A stretch of DNA of 64,000 nucleotides from Couchioplanes caeruleus (GTDB lineage: Bacteria; Actinomycetota; Actinomycetes; Mycobacteriales; Micromonosporaceae). The stretch spans positions 3,410,001-3,474,000 of the forward strand of contig NZ_RJKL01000001.1 in assembly GCF_003751945.1 (NCBI RefSeq). The letters run 5' to 3'. Numbering within the stretch: the stretch's first letter is position 1; each line of letters starts with the position of its first letter. The notes beneath the pieces are model-generated. The model worked only from the letters and a program-made list of their open reading frames with translations. It was not told the DNA's origin and did no database searches. This document shows positions 41,665 through 50,304 of this stretch, piece by piece. The translations under genes and the position numbers were made by a program.

Positions 41665-42060
41665 TCACCTCTTGCGGACCGTGGCGCGCGCCATGGCGAG
41701 AACCTTCTCGCCGTTGCAGGTCGCGGTGATGTCGATCTTGGTGAGCCCGTCGTCGGTGACCTCCTTGACGACCCCGCTCACGACGACCTCCGTGCCCTCG
41801 TCTGTGTCCGGCACGGGGACCGGGCGGGTGAAGCGGACGCCGTACTCGACCACGGCGTCCGGGGCGCCGGCCCAGTCCGCGACGGCCCGGCCGGCGAGAG
41901 CCATCGTGTACATGCCGTGGGCGATGACGCCGGGCAGGCCCACGCTCTCGGCGATGCGGTCGCTCCAGTGGATCGTGTTGAAGTCACCGGACGCGCCGGC
42001 ATACCGGACCAGGTCGGCCCGGGTGACGCGGAAGGTGTGGGTGGGCAGTTCCTCAGCCAT
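41665..42060 (-). CDS. MaoC-like (R)-hydroxyacyl dehydratase, HadB-like
   Basis: The 131-residue hot-dog-fold protein has the hydratase 2 motif YAGASGDFNTIHWSDRIAES (about residues 20-39) with Asp and His as catalytic candidates, and GVIAHGMYTMALAGRAV. It corresponds to HadB of the FAS-II (3R)-hydroxyacyl-ACP dehydratase of mycobacteria, and the location next to secE/nusG is the same. Organisms without mycolic acids keep these genes with an uncertain fatty-acid role. It overlaps the hadA-like gene by eight bases. Confidence 0.85.
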   Translation of the reverse strand: MAEELPTHTFRVTRADLVRYAGASGDFNTIHWSDRIAESVGLPGVIAHGMYTMALAGRAVADWAGAPDAVVEYGVRFTRPVPVPDTDEGTEVVVSGVVKEVTDDGLTKIDITATCNGEKVLAMARATVRKR

Positions 42061-42511
42061 GGTCTTCCTCCCCGCGCTGGACGAGCTTGGACCACACCGT
42101 CACGACCGGCTCGCCGTCGACGGTGGAGACCTCGGTCCGGGTGGTCATGAAGTCGTGCCCGCCCCGGCTGGTGATCTCGTCGACGCTGTTGACGCAGACC
42201 AGCGCGTCGCCGGCGACGACCGGCCGGGTGTAGGCGAACTTCTGGTCGCCGTGCACGACGCGGCGGTAGTCGAGGCCGAGAGCGGGATCGGCGAGGATCT
42301 GGCGGCCGGAGGCGGTCATCGTGATCACGACCGGGAACGTGGGCGGCGCCACCACGTCGGGATAGCCGGCGGCGCGGGCGGCCTCCGGGTCGTGGTACAG
42401 GGAGTCGGTGGCGCCGATGGCGGTGGCGAACTCACGGATCTTCTCGCGGCCCACCAGGTAGGGCTCGGTGGCCGGCCAGCTACGGCCGACGAAAGACGGG
42501 TCGAGGGGCAT
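42053..42511 (-). CDS. HadA-like dehydratase partner subunit (UPF0336)
   Basis: The 152-residue protein starts MPLDPSFVGRSWPATEPYLV and has the FAS1/HadA-type N-terminal dehydratase fold (GREKIREFATAIGATDSLYH, then VVAPPTFPVVI). It pairs with the HadB-like product, and the gene order is the same as in mycobacteria. A third gene, hadC, is not present here. Confidence 0.85.
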   Translation of the reverse strand: MPLDPSFVGRSWPATEPYLVGREKIREFATAIGATDSLYHDPEAARAAGYPDVVAPPTFPVVITMTASGRQILADPALGLDYRRVVHGDQKFAYTRPVVAGDALVCVNSVDEITSRGGHDFMTTRTEVSTVDGEPVVTVWSKLVQRGEEDHG

Positions 42512-42589
42512 GAGGGGAAACTACCCTGTCGGACGCCGCCGCATAAGAACCTGCACAGACCGCGCAGATTTGGGGCCGCACCCGGGAAG

Positions 42590-42634
42590 CGCGAACGGCG
42601 GCCACCCTTGGTGCAGGGTGACCGCCGTTTCGCG
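42590..42634 (-). terminator. Terminator downstream of rpmG
   Basis: Long imperfect hairpin: AGGGTG/CACCCT and CCGCCG/CGGCGG separated by one mismatch, extended by a further TTCGCG/CGCGAA with one bulged T. It starts five bases after the rpmG stop and separates rpmG from hadA. Confidence 0.7.
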
Positions 42635-42639
42635 AAGGC

Positions 42640-42807
42640 TCAGCGGGTCTCGCGGTGCAAGGTGTGCTTGCCGTCCCGGGGGCAGAACTTCTTCAGCTCG
42701 ATGCGGTCCGGGTCGTTGCGCCGGTTCTTGCGCGTGATGTAGTTGCGGTCCTTGCACTCCGTACACGCCAAGGTGATCTTGGGACGGACGTCGGTCGCCT
42801 TGGCCAC
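42640..42807 (-). CDS. rpmG: 50S ribosomal protein L33
   Basis: A 55-residue protein starts at GTG (42807), [20 protein letters not shown], and ends [15 protein letters not shown]. It has a CTEC pair and a later single Cys, as in many L33 proteins. It has normal length and lies downstream of tRNA-Met, with an AGGAAGG site at a nine-base spacing. Confidence 0.93.
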   Translation of the reverse strand: MAKATDVRPKITLACTECKDRNYITRKNRRNDPDRIELKKFCPRDGKHTLHRETR

Positions 42808-42931
42808 GGCGGGGTGCCTTCCTGCTCACGGATTACATACGGCATACCAGCGTAGACGCTTGCCACGCAGACATGCAAAACGCCGGACGTCGCCCGGGGT
42901 CGCACGGCATCCGGGACAAGTCCCGGACCAG

Positions 42932-43004
42932 TAGCGGTGGCCGGACTTGAACCGGCGACACAGCGATTATGAGCCGCTTGCTCTGCCATCTGAGCTACAC
43001 CGCC
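42932..43004 (-). tRNA. tRNA-Met (anticodon CAT, elongator type)
   Basis: A 73-base minus-strand cloverleaf with acceptor GGCGGTG/CACCGCT, anticodon loop CTCATAA and T loop TTCAAGT. The first pair is a G-T wobble, and a regular acceptor and the lack of three G-C pairs at the anticodon stem base favour elongator rather than initiator tRNA. Confidence 0.93.
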
Positions 43005-43054
43005 GCGCCAGGCTGAAATCCCGCGCCTGAGGGGCGGATCACGAACCCGGGTGG

Positions 43055-43127
43055 AGCCCCCTTACGGAATCGAACCGTAGACCTTCTCCTTACCATGGAG
43101 ACGCTCTGCCGACTGAGCTAAGGGGGC
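43055..43127 (-). tRNA. tRNA-Thr (anticodon GGT)
   Basis: A 73-base minus-strand cloverleaf with acceptor GCCCCCT/AGGGGGC, anticodon stem TCTCC/GGAGA around ATGGTAA, T loop TTCGATT and discriminator T. It precedes tRNA-Met and rpmG and is probably cotranscribed with them. Confidence 0.95.
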
Positions 43128-43160
43128 ACGCGCGATCTCTCGCTTTGTTGCGCAGGGAGA

Positions 43161-43190
43161 AGCTTACACGGCCCCGCAGCCGAGGTGAAA
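43161..43190 (-). promoter_or_regulatory. Candidate promoter of tRNA-Thr/tRNA-Met/rpmG
   Basis: TTTCAC (43185-43190) and TAAGCT (43161-43166) on the minus strand are 18 bases apart; the -35 is weak. The position, about 35 bases upstream of tRNA-Thr, is suitable. Confidence 0.4.
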
Positions 43191-43227
43191 TCGGTACCCC
43201 GGCGCGGCGAAACCGCAGTTCAGGGGC

Positions 43228-45756
43228 TCAGCCCACGGCGCGCAGGCGCCGCACCTCGCCGGTCGGGGTCTCCTCGGGCTCGGTCTGCGCGCTCAGCCAC
43301 GTGTTGAGGCGCTCCACCGGCAGCGGACGGCTGAAGAAGTACCCCTGCCCGATCTCACAGCCCAGCTCCGCCAGCAGATCCAGGGTGAGCTCGCTCTCCA
43401 CCCCCTCGGCGACCACCGTGAGGCCGAACTCGCGGGAGAGCCCGATCACGGCCCGCACGATCGCCAGGTCGCCCGAGTCGGTCGCCATGCCCTGGACGAA
43501 GCTGTCGTCGATCTTCACCTCGTGCACCGGAAGCTGGCGGAGGTAGGACAGTGACGAGGCGCCCGTACCGAAGTCGTCGACCGAGAGCCGTACGCCCAGA
43601 TCCCGCAGCCGGCAGAGGGTCGGCAGGGCCCGCTCGATCTCACCCAGCATCCCCGGCTCCGAGATCTCGAAGGTGACCTGCGCGGCCGGGATCCGGTACT
43701 CCTTCAGCAGCTCGTGGACCTGGTCGGGAAAGCGGGGATCCAGCAGGGTGCGGGCCGACAGGTTGACCGCGATGGACAGGGGCCGTCCCGCGTCCGCCCA
43801 CTCCCGGCAGTGCCGCAGGCCGGCGGTGAGGACGACCTGGGTGAGCCGGTGGAGCTGTCCGGTGTGCTCGGCCACCGCCACGAAGTCGTCCGGGGACACC
43901 TCGCCGTGTGCGGGATGCTGCCAGCGGGCGAGGCACTCGACGCCGATGAGGTGGCGGTCCTTGATGGAGACCTTCGGCTGGAAGTGGACCTCGAGCTCCC
44001 CGGCGTCCAGCGCGCGCCGCAGGTCGGCGGCGAGGCCGAGGCGGCGGGCCGCCCGGGACTCCAGGGCGGGGTGGAACATCTGCACCCCGTACGGGAGGGC
44101 CTTCGCCGAGTTGGCGGCAAGCTCGGCGCGGCGCAGCAGGGCGTCGGGATCGTCGCCGTGGTCCGGGTGCAGGGACACCCCGGCGGCCGTGTCCACGTCG
44201 AGGGCGAGCGAGCCGACGATCATCGGGCCCCGGAGCTGCTCACGCATCTCGGTGGCCAGCCGTACGGTCTCCTCGGTGCTCTCGACCCGCAGCGTGACCA
44301 CGAACTCGTCGCCGCCGATCCGGCCGACCAGCGCGCCCGGCCCGGCGATGCTCCGCAGGCGCTCGGCGACCTCGGCCAGCAGCTTGTCGCCGGCGGCATG
44401 CCCCATGGACTCGTTGACGTCGCGCAGGCCGTCGACGTCGAAGAGGATGACCGCGACCACCTCACCCGGCGCCCGCACCTTGACGGACTCGGCGAGCGCG
44501 TCGGTCACCCTCCGCCGGTTGGGCAGCGAAGTGAGTCGGTCGTGATACGCGTCGAAGCGCAGCCGCTCGACCAGCCGCGAGTTCTCCACCGCGACGCCGG
44601 CGTGGGCCGCGATCGTCTCGAGCACCTGCACATCGGCGTCGCGGAAGGTCGTGGCGTCGCCGAGCAGGTTGGTGACCTCCAGGCTGCCCACGGTGGTCTG
44701 GCCCGAGCGCAATGGCACCGCGATGACGTCCTTGACCCCGCTGTCGCGCAGACAAGGGCGCAGGTGGGCAGTGTCGGCGAAGCGGGCGCCGACCGCGACG
44801 GTGGTTCCTCGCTTGAGCGCCTCCTCGCGCACTGCCGTGGGGGTGGGCGCGATGTCCAGCAGGCCCTTGCCGTCCACCCGGGCGGTCAGCAGCACCTCGG
44901 GATGGCGCCCCAGCGCGGGCAGCCAGAGGGTCGCGTACTCGGCGCGCATGAGGGCGCAGACCCGGCTGAGCAGGATGTCCGGAAGGCTGCCGTCGTTGCC
45001 CTGCTCGCGCATCGCCTGGGTCAGCTCGTACACCTCGGTGAGGGTGCGGTGCTGACGGAAGAACCGGGCGAAGGAGCGGAGCACGAACGCCAGGGCGAGC
45101 AGGAGCAGACCCAGCGGGATCGCGGCCCACCACGTCGCATCGAGGGCGACCAGGCAGACGAGGCCCATCACGATGTTGATGGCCGCGGTGACGAGCGTCT
45201 GGGATCCGGCCCGGAGGGCGTCCTGCCCGGCTCGGCGGTCCTGGACGGCGGTGATCACTCCGGCGTAGGACAACCAGCTCACCAGCGTGGCGGTGACCAC
45301 GCCGGCGGACAGGATGCCCCAGGTGCCCGGCCCGGCGCCGTCGATCTTCGGCAGGGCGGACACGACCACGAGGGCGGCGGCCGTGCGGGCCGCGGACTTG
45401 GCGACGTTGTAGGCCTGTTTGGTCACGTCCATCCGTGACCAGAGCTGGGTCGCGAGGCTCGCGACGGTCTGGGCCAGGATGACGGCCGGAGGAGACAGGA
45501 AGTAGATCGCGAGGATGAGCGGGATCTCGTTCAGGACGACGAGAAAGGCCTGCCGGCGAACGACGACGCTCAGCACGCTGACGTGCGCGGCGACAAAGGC
45601 CGCGAGCACCAGCAGCGCGCCGGGCCACTCATGCCACCAGGCAGGGGTCTGATACCAGTAGACGGCCAGGCAGATGACCGCGAAGATCGCTAGCGGCGAG
45701 GTGACGAGCCACGCGTACTGCGGAGAACGTCGACGCGACTGCGACCGCCCCGCCAT
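43228..45756 (-). CDS. Membrane GAF-GGDEF-EAL cyclic-di-GMP protein
   Basis: The 842-residue protein has about six to eight membrane helices (residues 15-230), a GAF-like domain (about 255-395), a GGDEF domain with intact GGDEF at 481-485, and an EAL domain from about 570. The EAL signature itself is ECL (607-609), but other catalytic positions are present (NLSART, EISEP, VDDFGTG, VKIDDSFV, VAEGVES). It may therefore both make and break cyclic di-GMP. No RxxD inhibitory site precedes GGDEF. It stands alone on the minus strand, downstream of a small secreted peptide gene. Confidence 0.93.
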   Translation of the reverse strand: MAGRSQSRRRSPQYAWLVTSPLAIFAVICLAVYWYQTPAWWHEWPGALLVLAAFVAAHVSVLSVVVRRQAFLVVLNEIPLILAIYFLSPPAVILAQTVASLATQLWSRMDVTKQAYNVAKSAARTAAALVVVSALPKIDGAGPGTWGILSAGVVTATLVSWLSYAGVITAVQDRRAGQDALRAGSQTLVTAAINIVMGLVCLVALDATWWAAIPLGLLLLALAFVLRSFARFFRQHRTLTEVYELTQAMREQGNDGSLPDILLSRVCALMRAEYATLWLPALGRHPEVLLTARVDGKGLLDIAPTPTAVREEALKRGTTVAVGARFADTAHLRPCLRDSGVKDVIAVPLRSGQTTVGSLEVTNLLGDATTFRDADVQVLETIAAHAGVAVENSRLVERLRFDAYHDRLTSLPNRRRVTDALAESVKVRAPGEVVAVILFDVDGLRDVNESMGHAAGDKLLAEVAERLRSIAGPGALVGRIGGDEFVVTLRVESTEETVRLATEMREQLRGPMIVGSLALDVDTAAGVSLHPDHGDDPDALLRRAELAANSAKALPYGVQMFHPALESRAARRLGLAADLRRALDAGELEVHFQPKVSIKDRHLIGVECLARWQHPAHGEVSPDDFVAVAEHTGQLHRLTQVVLTAGLRHCREWADAGRPLSIAVNLSARTLLDPRFPDQVHELLKEYRIPAAQVTFEISEPGMLGEIERALPTLCRLRDLGVRLSVDDFGTGASSLSYLRQLPVHEVKIDDSFVQGMATDSGDLAIVRAVIGLSREFGLTVVAEGVESELTLDLLAELGCEIGQGYFFSRPLPVERLNTWLSAQTEPEETPTGEVRRLRAVG

Positions 45757-45813
45757 TGCGCGCTCCTCGTCGTCGAACCGTCAGGCGGTACCGTCCGCAA
45801 GAACGGCTCGGGC

Positions 45814-45969
45814 CTACTGCCAGTCGATGTCACCCAAGAAGGGCTGGAAAGCAGCAATCGCCGATCCCCCGGTCGCGTGCTCGCTCGACGCGGTCGCGGC
45901 GACGCCGCCGGCCAAGGCCACGAGCACGAAAACCAAGCCGGCGAGGCGGCCCAGCTTCCTTGCAGACAT
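45814..45969 (-). CDS. Small secreted or membrane-anchored peptide, unknown
   Basis: A 51-residue peptide opens at ATG 45969 behind a strong GAGGAGAAAAC site. Residues 1-30 form a classic signal segment (basic MSARKLGR, then LAGLVFVLVALAGG, then AATASS), and the rest is short and ends FQPFLGDIDWQ. Without a Cys it is unlikely to be a lipoprotein. No family is recognised. It lies 57 bases upstream of the GGDEF/EAL gene and could be cotranscribed with it. Confidence 0.6.
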   Translation of the reverse strand: MSARKLGRLAGLVFVLVALAGGVAATASSEHATGGSAIAAFQPFLGDIDWQ

Positions 45970-46178
45970 GTTTTCTCCTCGTACGAAAAGGTCGCTCGGG
46001 TGGGGGGTTCCATGATGGTGCCACACGCTGAGTACGTCAGACAGCGTCCACCGGCGGGTCGAAGCCGCACATGCCGAAATCTTGGCTAAACGGCTGAGGC
46101 GGGCACGTAACTCCAACCCGCAATATTGATAGCTTTGCGCCCGAAATAGCGGCAGATGCGAGGTGGATTCGCGTGCCA

Positions 46179-46220
46179 ACGTCAAGCTCCCTTGACGTCA
46201 GGCTGACTTGACGTGACACT
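46179..46220 (+). promoter_or_regulatory. Promoter with triple ACGTCAAG operator, leaderless transcript
   Basis: The site contains ACGTCAAG (46179-46186), then its complement CTTGACGT twice (46191-46198 and 46207-46214). The first pair is a perfect palindrome with a four-base spacer. TTGACG (46192-46197) and GACACT (46215-46220) fit a promoter with a 17-base spacer, and the start would fall on the ATG at 46227. The operator overlaps the promoter, suggesting autoregulation. Confidence 0.6.
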
Positions 46221-46226
46221 ACACAA

Positions 46227-46628
46227 ATGACCACTCCTGATGAACTGGAACAACTGCACACACTGTCCACCGCCACAACGCGCTACGACGAGCTGAGGAT
46301 GCGGGAAGCGCTCGCCGCGATGAGCGGCGACGGCTTCGACGATGCACCGCCGCTGAGTCAGCAGGAGAGCCTTGAGCTGCTCGCTCTCAGCGAGGTGGTC
46401 AGCCGCAAGGCCGGATACGGCCGTCAGGCGATGGTCCGCTCCGCCCGCGCCGCCGGGGCCTCGTGGACCCAGATCGGCGCGGCCCTCGGCACCAGCAAGC
46501 AGGCGGCCTGGGAGGCCCACAACCGGTGGATCGAGGAGCAGACGCGCCAGCACGAGCGGACGGGCTACGAGGGTCTGGACCCCGGCGAAGCCGACGCGGC
46601 CCGCGGGCTCGCCGGCAGCCCGGACTGA
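46227..46628 (+). CDS. Helix-turn-helix protein of unknown function
   Basis: The 133-residue protein is acidic at its N-terminus and has a likely helix-turn-helix in SWTQIGAALGTSKQAAWEAH (about residues 75-94), followed by NRWIEEQTRQ. No ribosome-binding site is seen before the ATG, consistent with a leaderless mRNA. The repeats upstream may be its own binding sites. The protein is not close to a named regulator family that I recognise. Confidence 0.7.
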   Translation: MTTPDELEQLHTLSTATTRYDELRMREALAAMSGDGFDDAPPLSQQESLELLALSEVVSRKAGYGRQAMVRSARAAGASWTQIGAALGTSKQAAWEAHNRWIEEQTRQHERTGYEGLDPGEADAARGLAGSPD

Positions 46629-46652
46629 CCCACGACAATTCCCGAAGCCGAG

Positions 46653-47462
46653 TTAATCGCCCGTCGCGGCGGGACGATCGGTCGCGCTGTATTGCGACCA
46701 GGAACCCGGATAGAGGCGGCCGATGCCGAGACCCGCATGTTCCATCGCCAACAAGTTATGACATGCGGTGACACCGGAACCGCAATAGGACACGACGTCA
46801 CTGCCGTCGCGCAGACCCACCGCCGCGAACCGTTCGCGCAACTCGGGAACCGAAAGAAAGCGGCCCCGCTCGTCGACATTCTCGCGACAGGGCAGGTTGC
46901 GGGCCCCAGGAATGTGCCCCGCCCGCGGATCGACCGGCTCCGCGTCGCCCCGGAACCGCTCCCGATCCCGCGCGTCCAGCACCACGGCATCCCCGCCGGC
47001 GGTGGCCTCGAGATCGGCCAGCCGGTCACCCGGCCACGGCCGAGGCGTGAAGACCGCGGGGGTCCGGCCGGCCGGGCCGCTCACCAGTGGCCCTTCGTAC
47101 GCCGTAAGCCCGCCGTCGAGCAGCGCGGCATCATGACCGGTGGCGCGCAGCATCCAGACCAGTCGCGCCGCGACGACACCGCCCGCGTCGTCGTACGCGA
47201 CGACGGTGTCCCCGTCGCCGATGCCCGCCGCGGCCATACCCTCGGCGAAGACCTCGGGATCCGGCAGCGGATGCCGGCCGTCGGCGGGCGAGGCCGGCCG
47301 GGCCAGCCACCGGTCCAGATCGACGAAGACCGCCCCGGGCAGATGACCGTTCTCGTAGGCCTGGCGCCCCGACCGCCCGTCGAGATACCAACGGACATCG
47401 GCCAGCACCACCCCGTCCCCGCGCTCGGCCACCCACGGAAAGTCGACGACCGGATCGATCAC
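46653..47462 (-). CDS. Sulfurtransferase, two rhodanese domains (thiosulfate/3-mercaptopyruvate type)
   Basis: The 269-residue protein has two rhodanese domains. The first is catalytically inactive (about residues 5-125, with GHLPGAVFVDLDRW). The second has the active Cys in VVSYCGSGVTACHNLL (about residues 225-240). The CGSGVT loop favours 3-mercaptopyruvate or thiosulfate as donor. It converges on the HTH gene. A connection to sulfur supply for the thiopeptide would be speculation. Confidence 0.9.
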   Translation of the reverse strand: MIDPVVDFPWVAERGDGVVLADVRWYLDGRSGRQAYENGHLPGAVFVDLDRWLARPASPADGRHPLPDPEVFAEGMAAAGIGDGDTVVAYDDAGGVVAARLVWMLRATGHDAALLDGGLTAYEGPLVSGPAGRTPAVFTPRPWPGDRLADLEATAGGDAVVLDARDRERFRGDAEPVDPRAGHIPGARNLPCRENVDERGRFLSVPELRERFAAVGLRDGSDVVSYCGSGVTACHNLLAMEHAGLGIGRLYPGSWSQYSATDRPAATGD

Positions 47463-47480
47463 GCTGGCTCCTCGGCTGTG

Positions 47481-47783
47481 CTAGCTGTCCTCCGTCGGCC
47501 TGCCCCGGCGCGGCCGATACTTCACCAGGGCGACCCCGACGAGCACGATGGCGAAACCGCTCACGGCGGCCCCGGCAGGCCCATTCGGAATCCTCTGCCC
47601 CACAACCATCAAAAGCAACGCCGCCCCGAACAACAGGTGATACAGGGCGGCGTCGCGTACGCGGAGGAAGTTCCGCAGGGTGCTCGCCGGAGCTCGGCCG
47701 GTCACCAGCATCTTCACTCCGAAGAGGGCCAGAAACAGCCCGATGACGCCGCCGACGAGGAGCGTCGCCGTACCAAGGTCCAT
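47481..47783 (-). CDS. Small membrane protein, unknown
   Basis: The 100-residue protein has three predicted helices: ATLLVGGVIGLFLALFGVKM, AALYHLLFGAALLLMVVG and AAVSGFAIVLVGVALV. The C-terminus is basic. It lies 18 bases upstream of the sulfurtransferase gene on the same strand and may be in the same transcript. No function recognised. Confidence 0.65.
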   Translation of the reverse strand: MDLGTATLLVGGVIGLFLALFGVKMLVTGRAPASTLRNFLRVRDAALYHLLFGAALLLMVVGQRIPNGPAGAAVSGFAIVLVGVALVKYRPRRGRPTEDS

Positions 47784-47813
47784 GGACCTCAGTCTGCGCC
47801 GCGGGACGGTGCT

Positions 47814-47835
47814 TTACCGGTAGTTGGTGAACTGC
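47814..47835. repeat. Copy of the yajQ 3' end (possible att site)
   Basis: Twenty-one of 22 bases match the 3' end of yajQ at 53749-53770, in the same orientation, including the stop codon and the last six codons (QFTNYR), with one synonymous change (CGG for CGC). The identical core is CGGTAGTTGGTGAACTGC. The rest of the 47784-48154 gap holds no convincing gene. Confidence 0.5.
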
Positions 47836-48154
47836 CCGGATCATGGCCTCAAGCTGCGGCTCCGGCCGCTTCCGCGCCTTCTGGGCCGTCGTCGGGCCGG
47901 GACGGGTTCACGAAGCGGAAGGCTCGATCGACGGCGTTGCGCGTACGCGCCTCACTGCTGGCCATGAGGTGGGTGTGGCAGCAGCGGATGCGGAACTCAC
48001 CGGCGGTGTCGTCCAGGGCAGGTCCGGGGACGGGTTGTCGGCGCTTCCACGCCCGCGTGCATGCCGGCGACCCGTCGGGATGGGGGCTGTCCCCCAGTCC
48101 GTGGTGGTGGCAGCTTGGTTCTGCGATCAGTCGGCCGACCATAGTTTTCTGTGC

Positions 48155-49048
48155 ATGTCGATCAAACAGTTTGCTGTCGATGCCGAGCGCCGCCCTCGGA
48201 CCGGCTGGCGCATCCTCGGTTACTTCGTCTGCTGGTTCGCGCTGTACGGGGGCGTGCTGTACCTGGTCGCCGGGCCGGAGCCCACCGTCGTCCGCAACGT
48301 GATCGCCCACCTCGTCGTGGTGGGTGCGGGGGTCGGCGTCACCGCGATGTTCCGGTGCTTCGTCGACCGGCGGCGCTGGCGCGACATCGGCCTGGTCGCG
48401 CCGGATCGCCGGCAGCTCGCCTTCATCGCCGCTGGTTTCGCGGCCGGTGTGACGGTGGTCGGCCTCTGGTTCGCGGTGCAGCTCGCGCTCGGCTCCGCGA
48501 AGGTCACCGGCTTCGAGCTGACCGAACGAGGCGTGGTGGGAACGACCGGGGTGTTGGCCGTTGGTTTCTTGTATTACGCGACGAGCGCGACGACCGAGGA
48601 GATGGCCTTTCGCGGGTACATCTTCCAGAACCTCCGCGAGCGACTGCCGATGACCTGGGCCGTCGGCCTCACCGGCCTGCTCTTCGCGTCCGGGCATTTC
48701 ATCGGCGGCTCGGCGGGGCCGCTGCACTTCGCGATCGGCTTGCTCGACTTCGTACTCTTCTCGTCGTTGATGATCCTCACCCGGCTCAGGACCGGCGCTC
48801 TCTGGATGGCGATCAGCTTCCACGCCGCCTGGAACTGGGCGCAGGACTACCTGTTCGGGGTGGGGGTCGCCGGCGAGGACGACTACCACAACGCCCTGGT
48901 GCACGTCCGGCTCGACGGCCCGTCGCTGCTGGTCGGTGGTCCCCACAACGCGGACACCGATCTGCTCACGATCCTGCTGGAGGTTATGTTGATCATCGGG
49001 TACTGCTGGTACACCCGTGCTCGGAGGCCCGCCGAGGCCCGCTCGTGA
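48155..49048 (+). CDS. CPBP-family membrane protease homologue (Rce1-like)
   Basis: The 297-residue protein has about eight membrane helices and the CPBP motifs TTEEMAFRGYIFQNL (Glu-Glu and Arg, about residues 148-162), FASGHF and ISFHAAWNW. These family members may cleave peptides or modify prenylated proteins; bacterial members include bacteriocin self-immunity proteins. The ATG at 48155 was chosen because it begins the first conserved block; a CATAGT -10-like box lies just upstream. It is coupled to the kinase gene by a four-base overlap. Confidence 0.85.
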   Translation: MSIKQFAVDAERRPRTGWRILGYFVCWFALYGGVLYLVAGPEPTVVRNVIAHLVVVGAGVGVTAMFRCFVDRRRWRDIGLVAPDRRQLAFIAAGFAAGVTVVGLWFAVQLALGSAKVTGFELTERGVVGTTGVLAVGFLYYATSATTEEMAFRGYIFQNLRERLPMTWAVGLTGLLFASGHFIGGSAGPLHFAIGLLDFVLFSSLMILTRLRTGALWMAISFHAAWNWAQDYLFGVGVAGEDDYHNALVHVRLDGPSLLVGGPHNADTDLLTILLEVMLIIGYCWYTRARRPAEARS

Positions 49049-50304
49049 GGCGGATCCGCGGCGAGCTGCTGTACGCGTTGACCGGCTTCCCGTGGGCCGC
49101 GGCGAGCCTTGTGGCGGTGGCGGCGATGGTGTTCGTCGGTACCGCCCTGTCGGTCACGCTCGTCGGGTTGCCGGTGCTGGCCCTTGCACTGGTTGCCGCA
49201 CGGTCCGCGGCGAGGGTGGACCGCGCGGCGGCCCGGAGACTGCTCGGGGTCACCGTGGAACCGCCCGGGCCGGGCAGGCCGGGGCGGGGCCCGGTCGGAT
49301 GGACCTGGGAACGGCTGCGCGACGCGGCCGGGTGGCGCGCTCTGCTGTACCGCGTGGTGAAGGCGCCGCTGGCGCTCCTGGCAGTCGTGGTCAGCCTGAT
49401 CTTCTGGGGGTACGGCCTTGCGGCGCTCACCTATCCGGTGTGGTGGTCGTACGTGCCGGCGCAGACCGACAGTCACGGTCGCGGCCGGCAGGGTCTCGGC
49501 CTGGTGGGAGACGTCTACCTGGACACGTGGCCGGCGGCCCTGGCCACGGCGGGCGTCGGGCTCCTCCTGCTCGGCGTAGCGCCCTGGGCGGTCCGCGCCG
49601 CGGTCGCACCGGACACCTGGCTCATCCGTGGCCTCCTCGGCGGCGGGGGGCAACCAGCCGACCGGATCCGGATCCTCGAGCAGACCCGCGCGCACGCCGT
49701 CGAGGACGCGGCGATCCGGCTCCGGGAAATCGAACGCAACCTGCACGACGGCGCCCAGCCCCAGCTCGTCGCGCTGGCGATGCGGTTGGACATGGCCCGC
49801 ACCATGCTCTCCGGCGACACCTCGCCGCCGGATCTGGACCGGATCCTCACCTTGATCGACGCGGCCCACCGCGGTGCCACCGACGCGATCGGCGAACTGC
49901 GCGACCTCGCGCAGGGCATCCATCCGCCGATCCTCGACAGCGGTCTGGAGGCCGCCCTGCACACCGTCGCGGCCCGCAGCGCCCTGCCCGTCGACCTTTC
50001 CGTCACGCTGGCGGCCCGGCCGTCCGCGGCGGTCGAGACCTGCCTGTACTTCTGCGCCACCGAACTGGTCAACAACGCCGCCAAGCACAGCGGTGCCCGC
50101 CGCGTCGCCGTCGACGTGACCGATCGGTACGGTGTGATCCGCCTGGTCGTACGCGACGACGGGAACGGCGGCGTCCGCCTCGGCGGCGGAACCGGCCTGG
50201 ACGGGCTGATCGAGCGCCTCGGCGCGTTCGACGGCCGACTGCACATCGACAGCCGACCGGGCGGGCCGAGCACCGTCACCGTGGAGGTACCCGACCATGC
50301 CTGA
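49045..50304 (+). CDS. Two-component sensor histidine kinase (NarL-partner type)
   Basis: The 419-residue protein starts at GTG, overlapping the CPBP stop (GTGA). It has four or so membrane helices in the first 200 residues, the HisKA_3 motif IERNLHDGAQPQLVALAMRL with the phosphate-accepting His, and the ATPase motifs ELVNNAAKHSGA, DDGNGG and GTGLDGLIERL. It should phosphorylate the response regulator encoded downstream, with which it overlaps by eight bases. The signal may concern the membrane or cell envelope, given the membrane-protein partner. Confidence 0.9.
   Translation: MRRIRGELLYALTGFPWAAASLVAVAAMVFVGTALSVTLVGLPVLALALVAARSAARVDRAAARRLLGVTVEPPGPGRPGRGPVGWTWERLRDAAGWRALLYRVVKAPLALLAVVVSLIFWGYGLAALTYPVWWSYVPAQTDSHGRGRQGLGLVGDVYLDTWPAALATAGVGLLLLGVAPWAVRAAVAPDTWLIRGLLGGGGQPADRIRILEQTRAHAVEDAAIRLREIERNLHDGAQPQLVALAMRLDMARTMLSGDTSPPDLDRILTLIDAAHRGATDAIGELRDLAQGIHPPILDSGLEAALHTVAARSALPVDLSVTLAARPSAAVETCLYFCATELVNNAAKHSGARRVAVDVTDRYGVIRLVVRDDGNGGVRLGGGTGLDGLIERLGAFDGRLHIDSRPGGPSTVTVEVPDHA

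Noticed and set aside
47843..48154. N-terminal extension of the CPBP protein
   Set aside because: The upstream frame lacks family similarity and membrane helices; the ATG at 48155 begins directly at the first conserved block and has a -10-like box before it.
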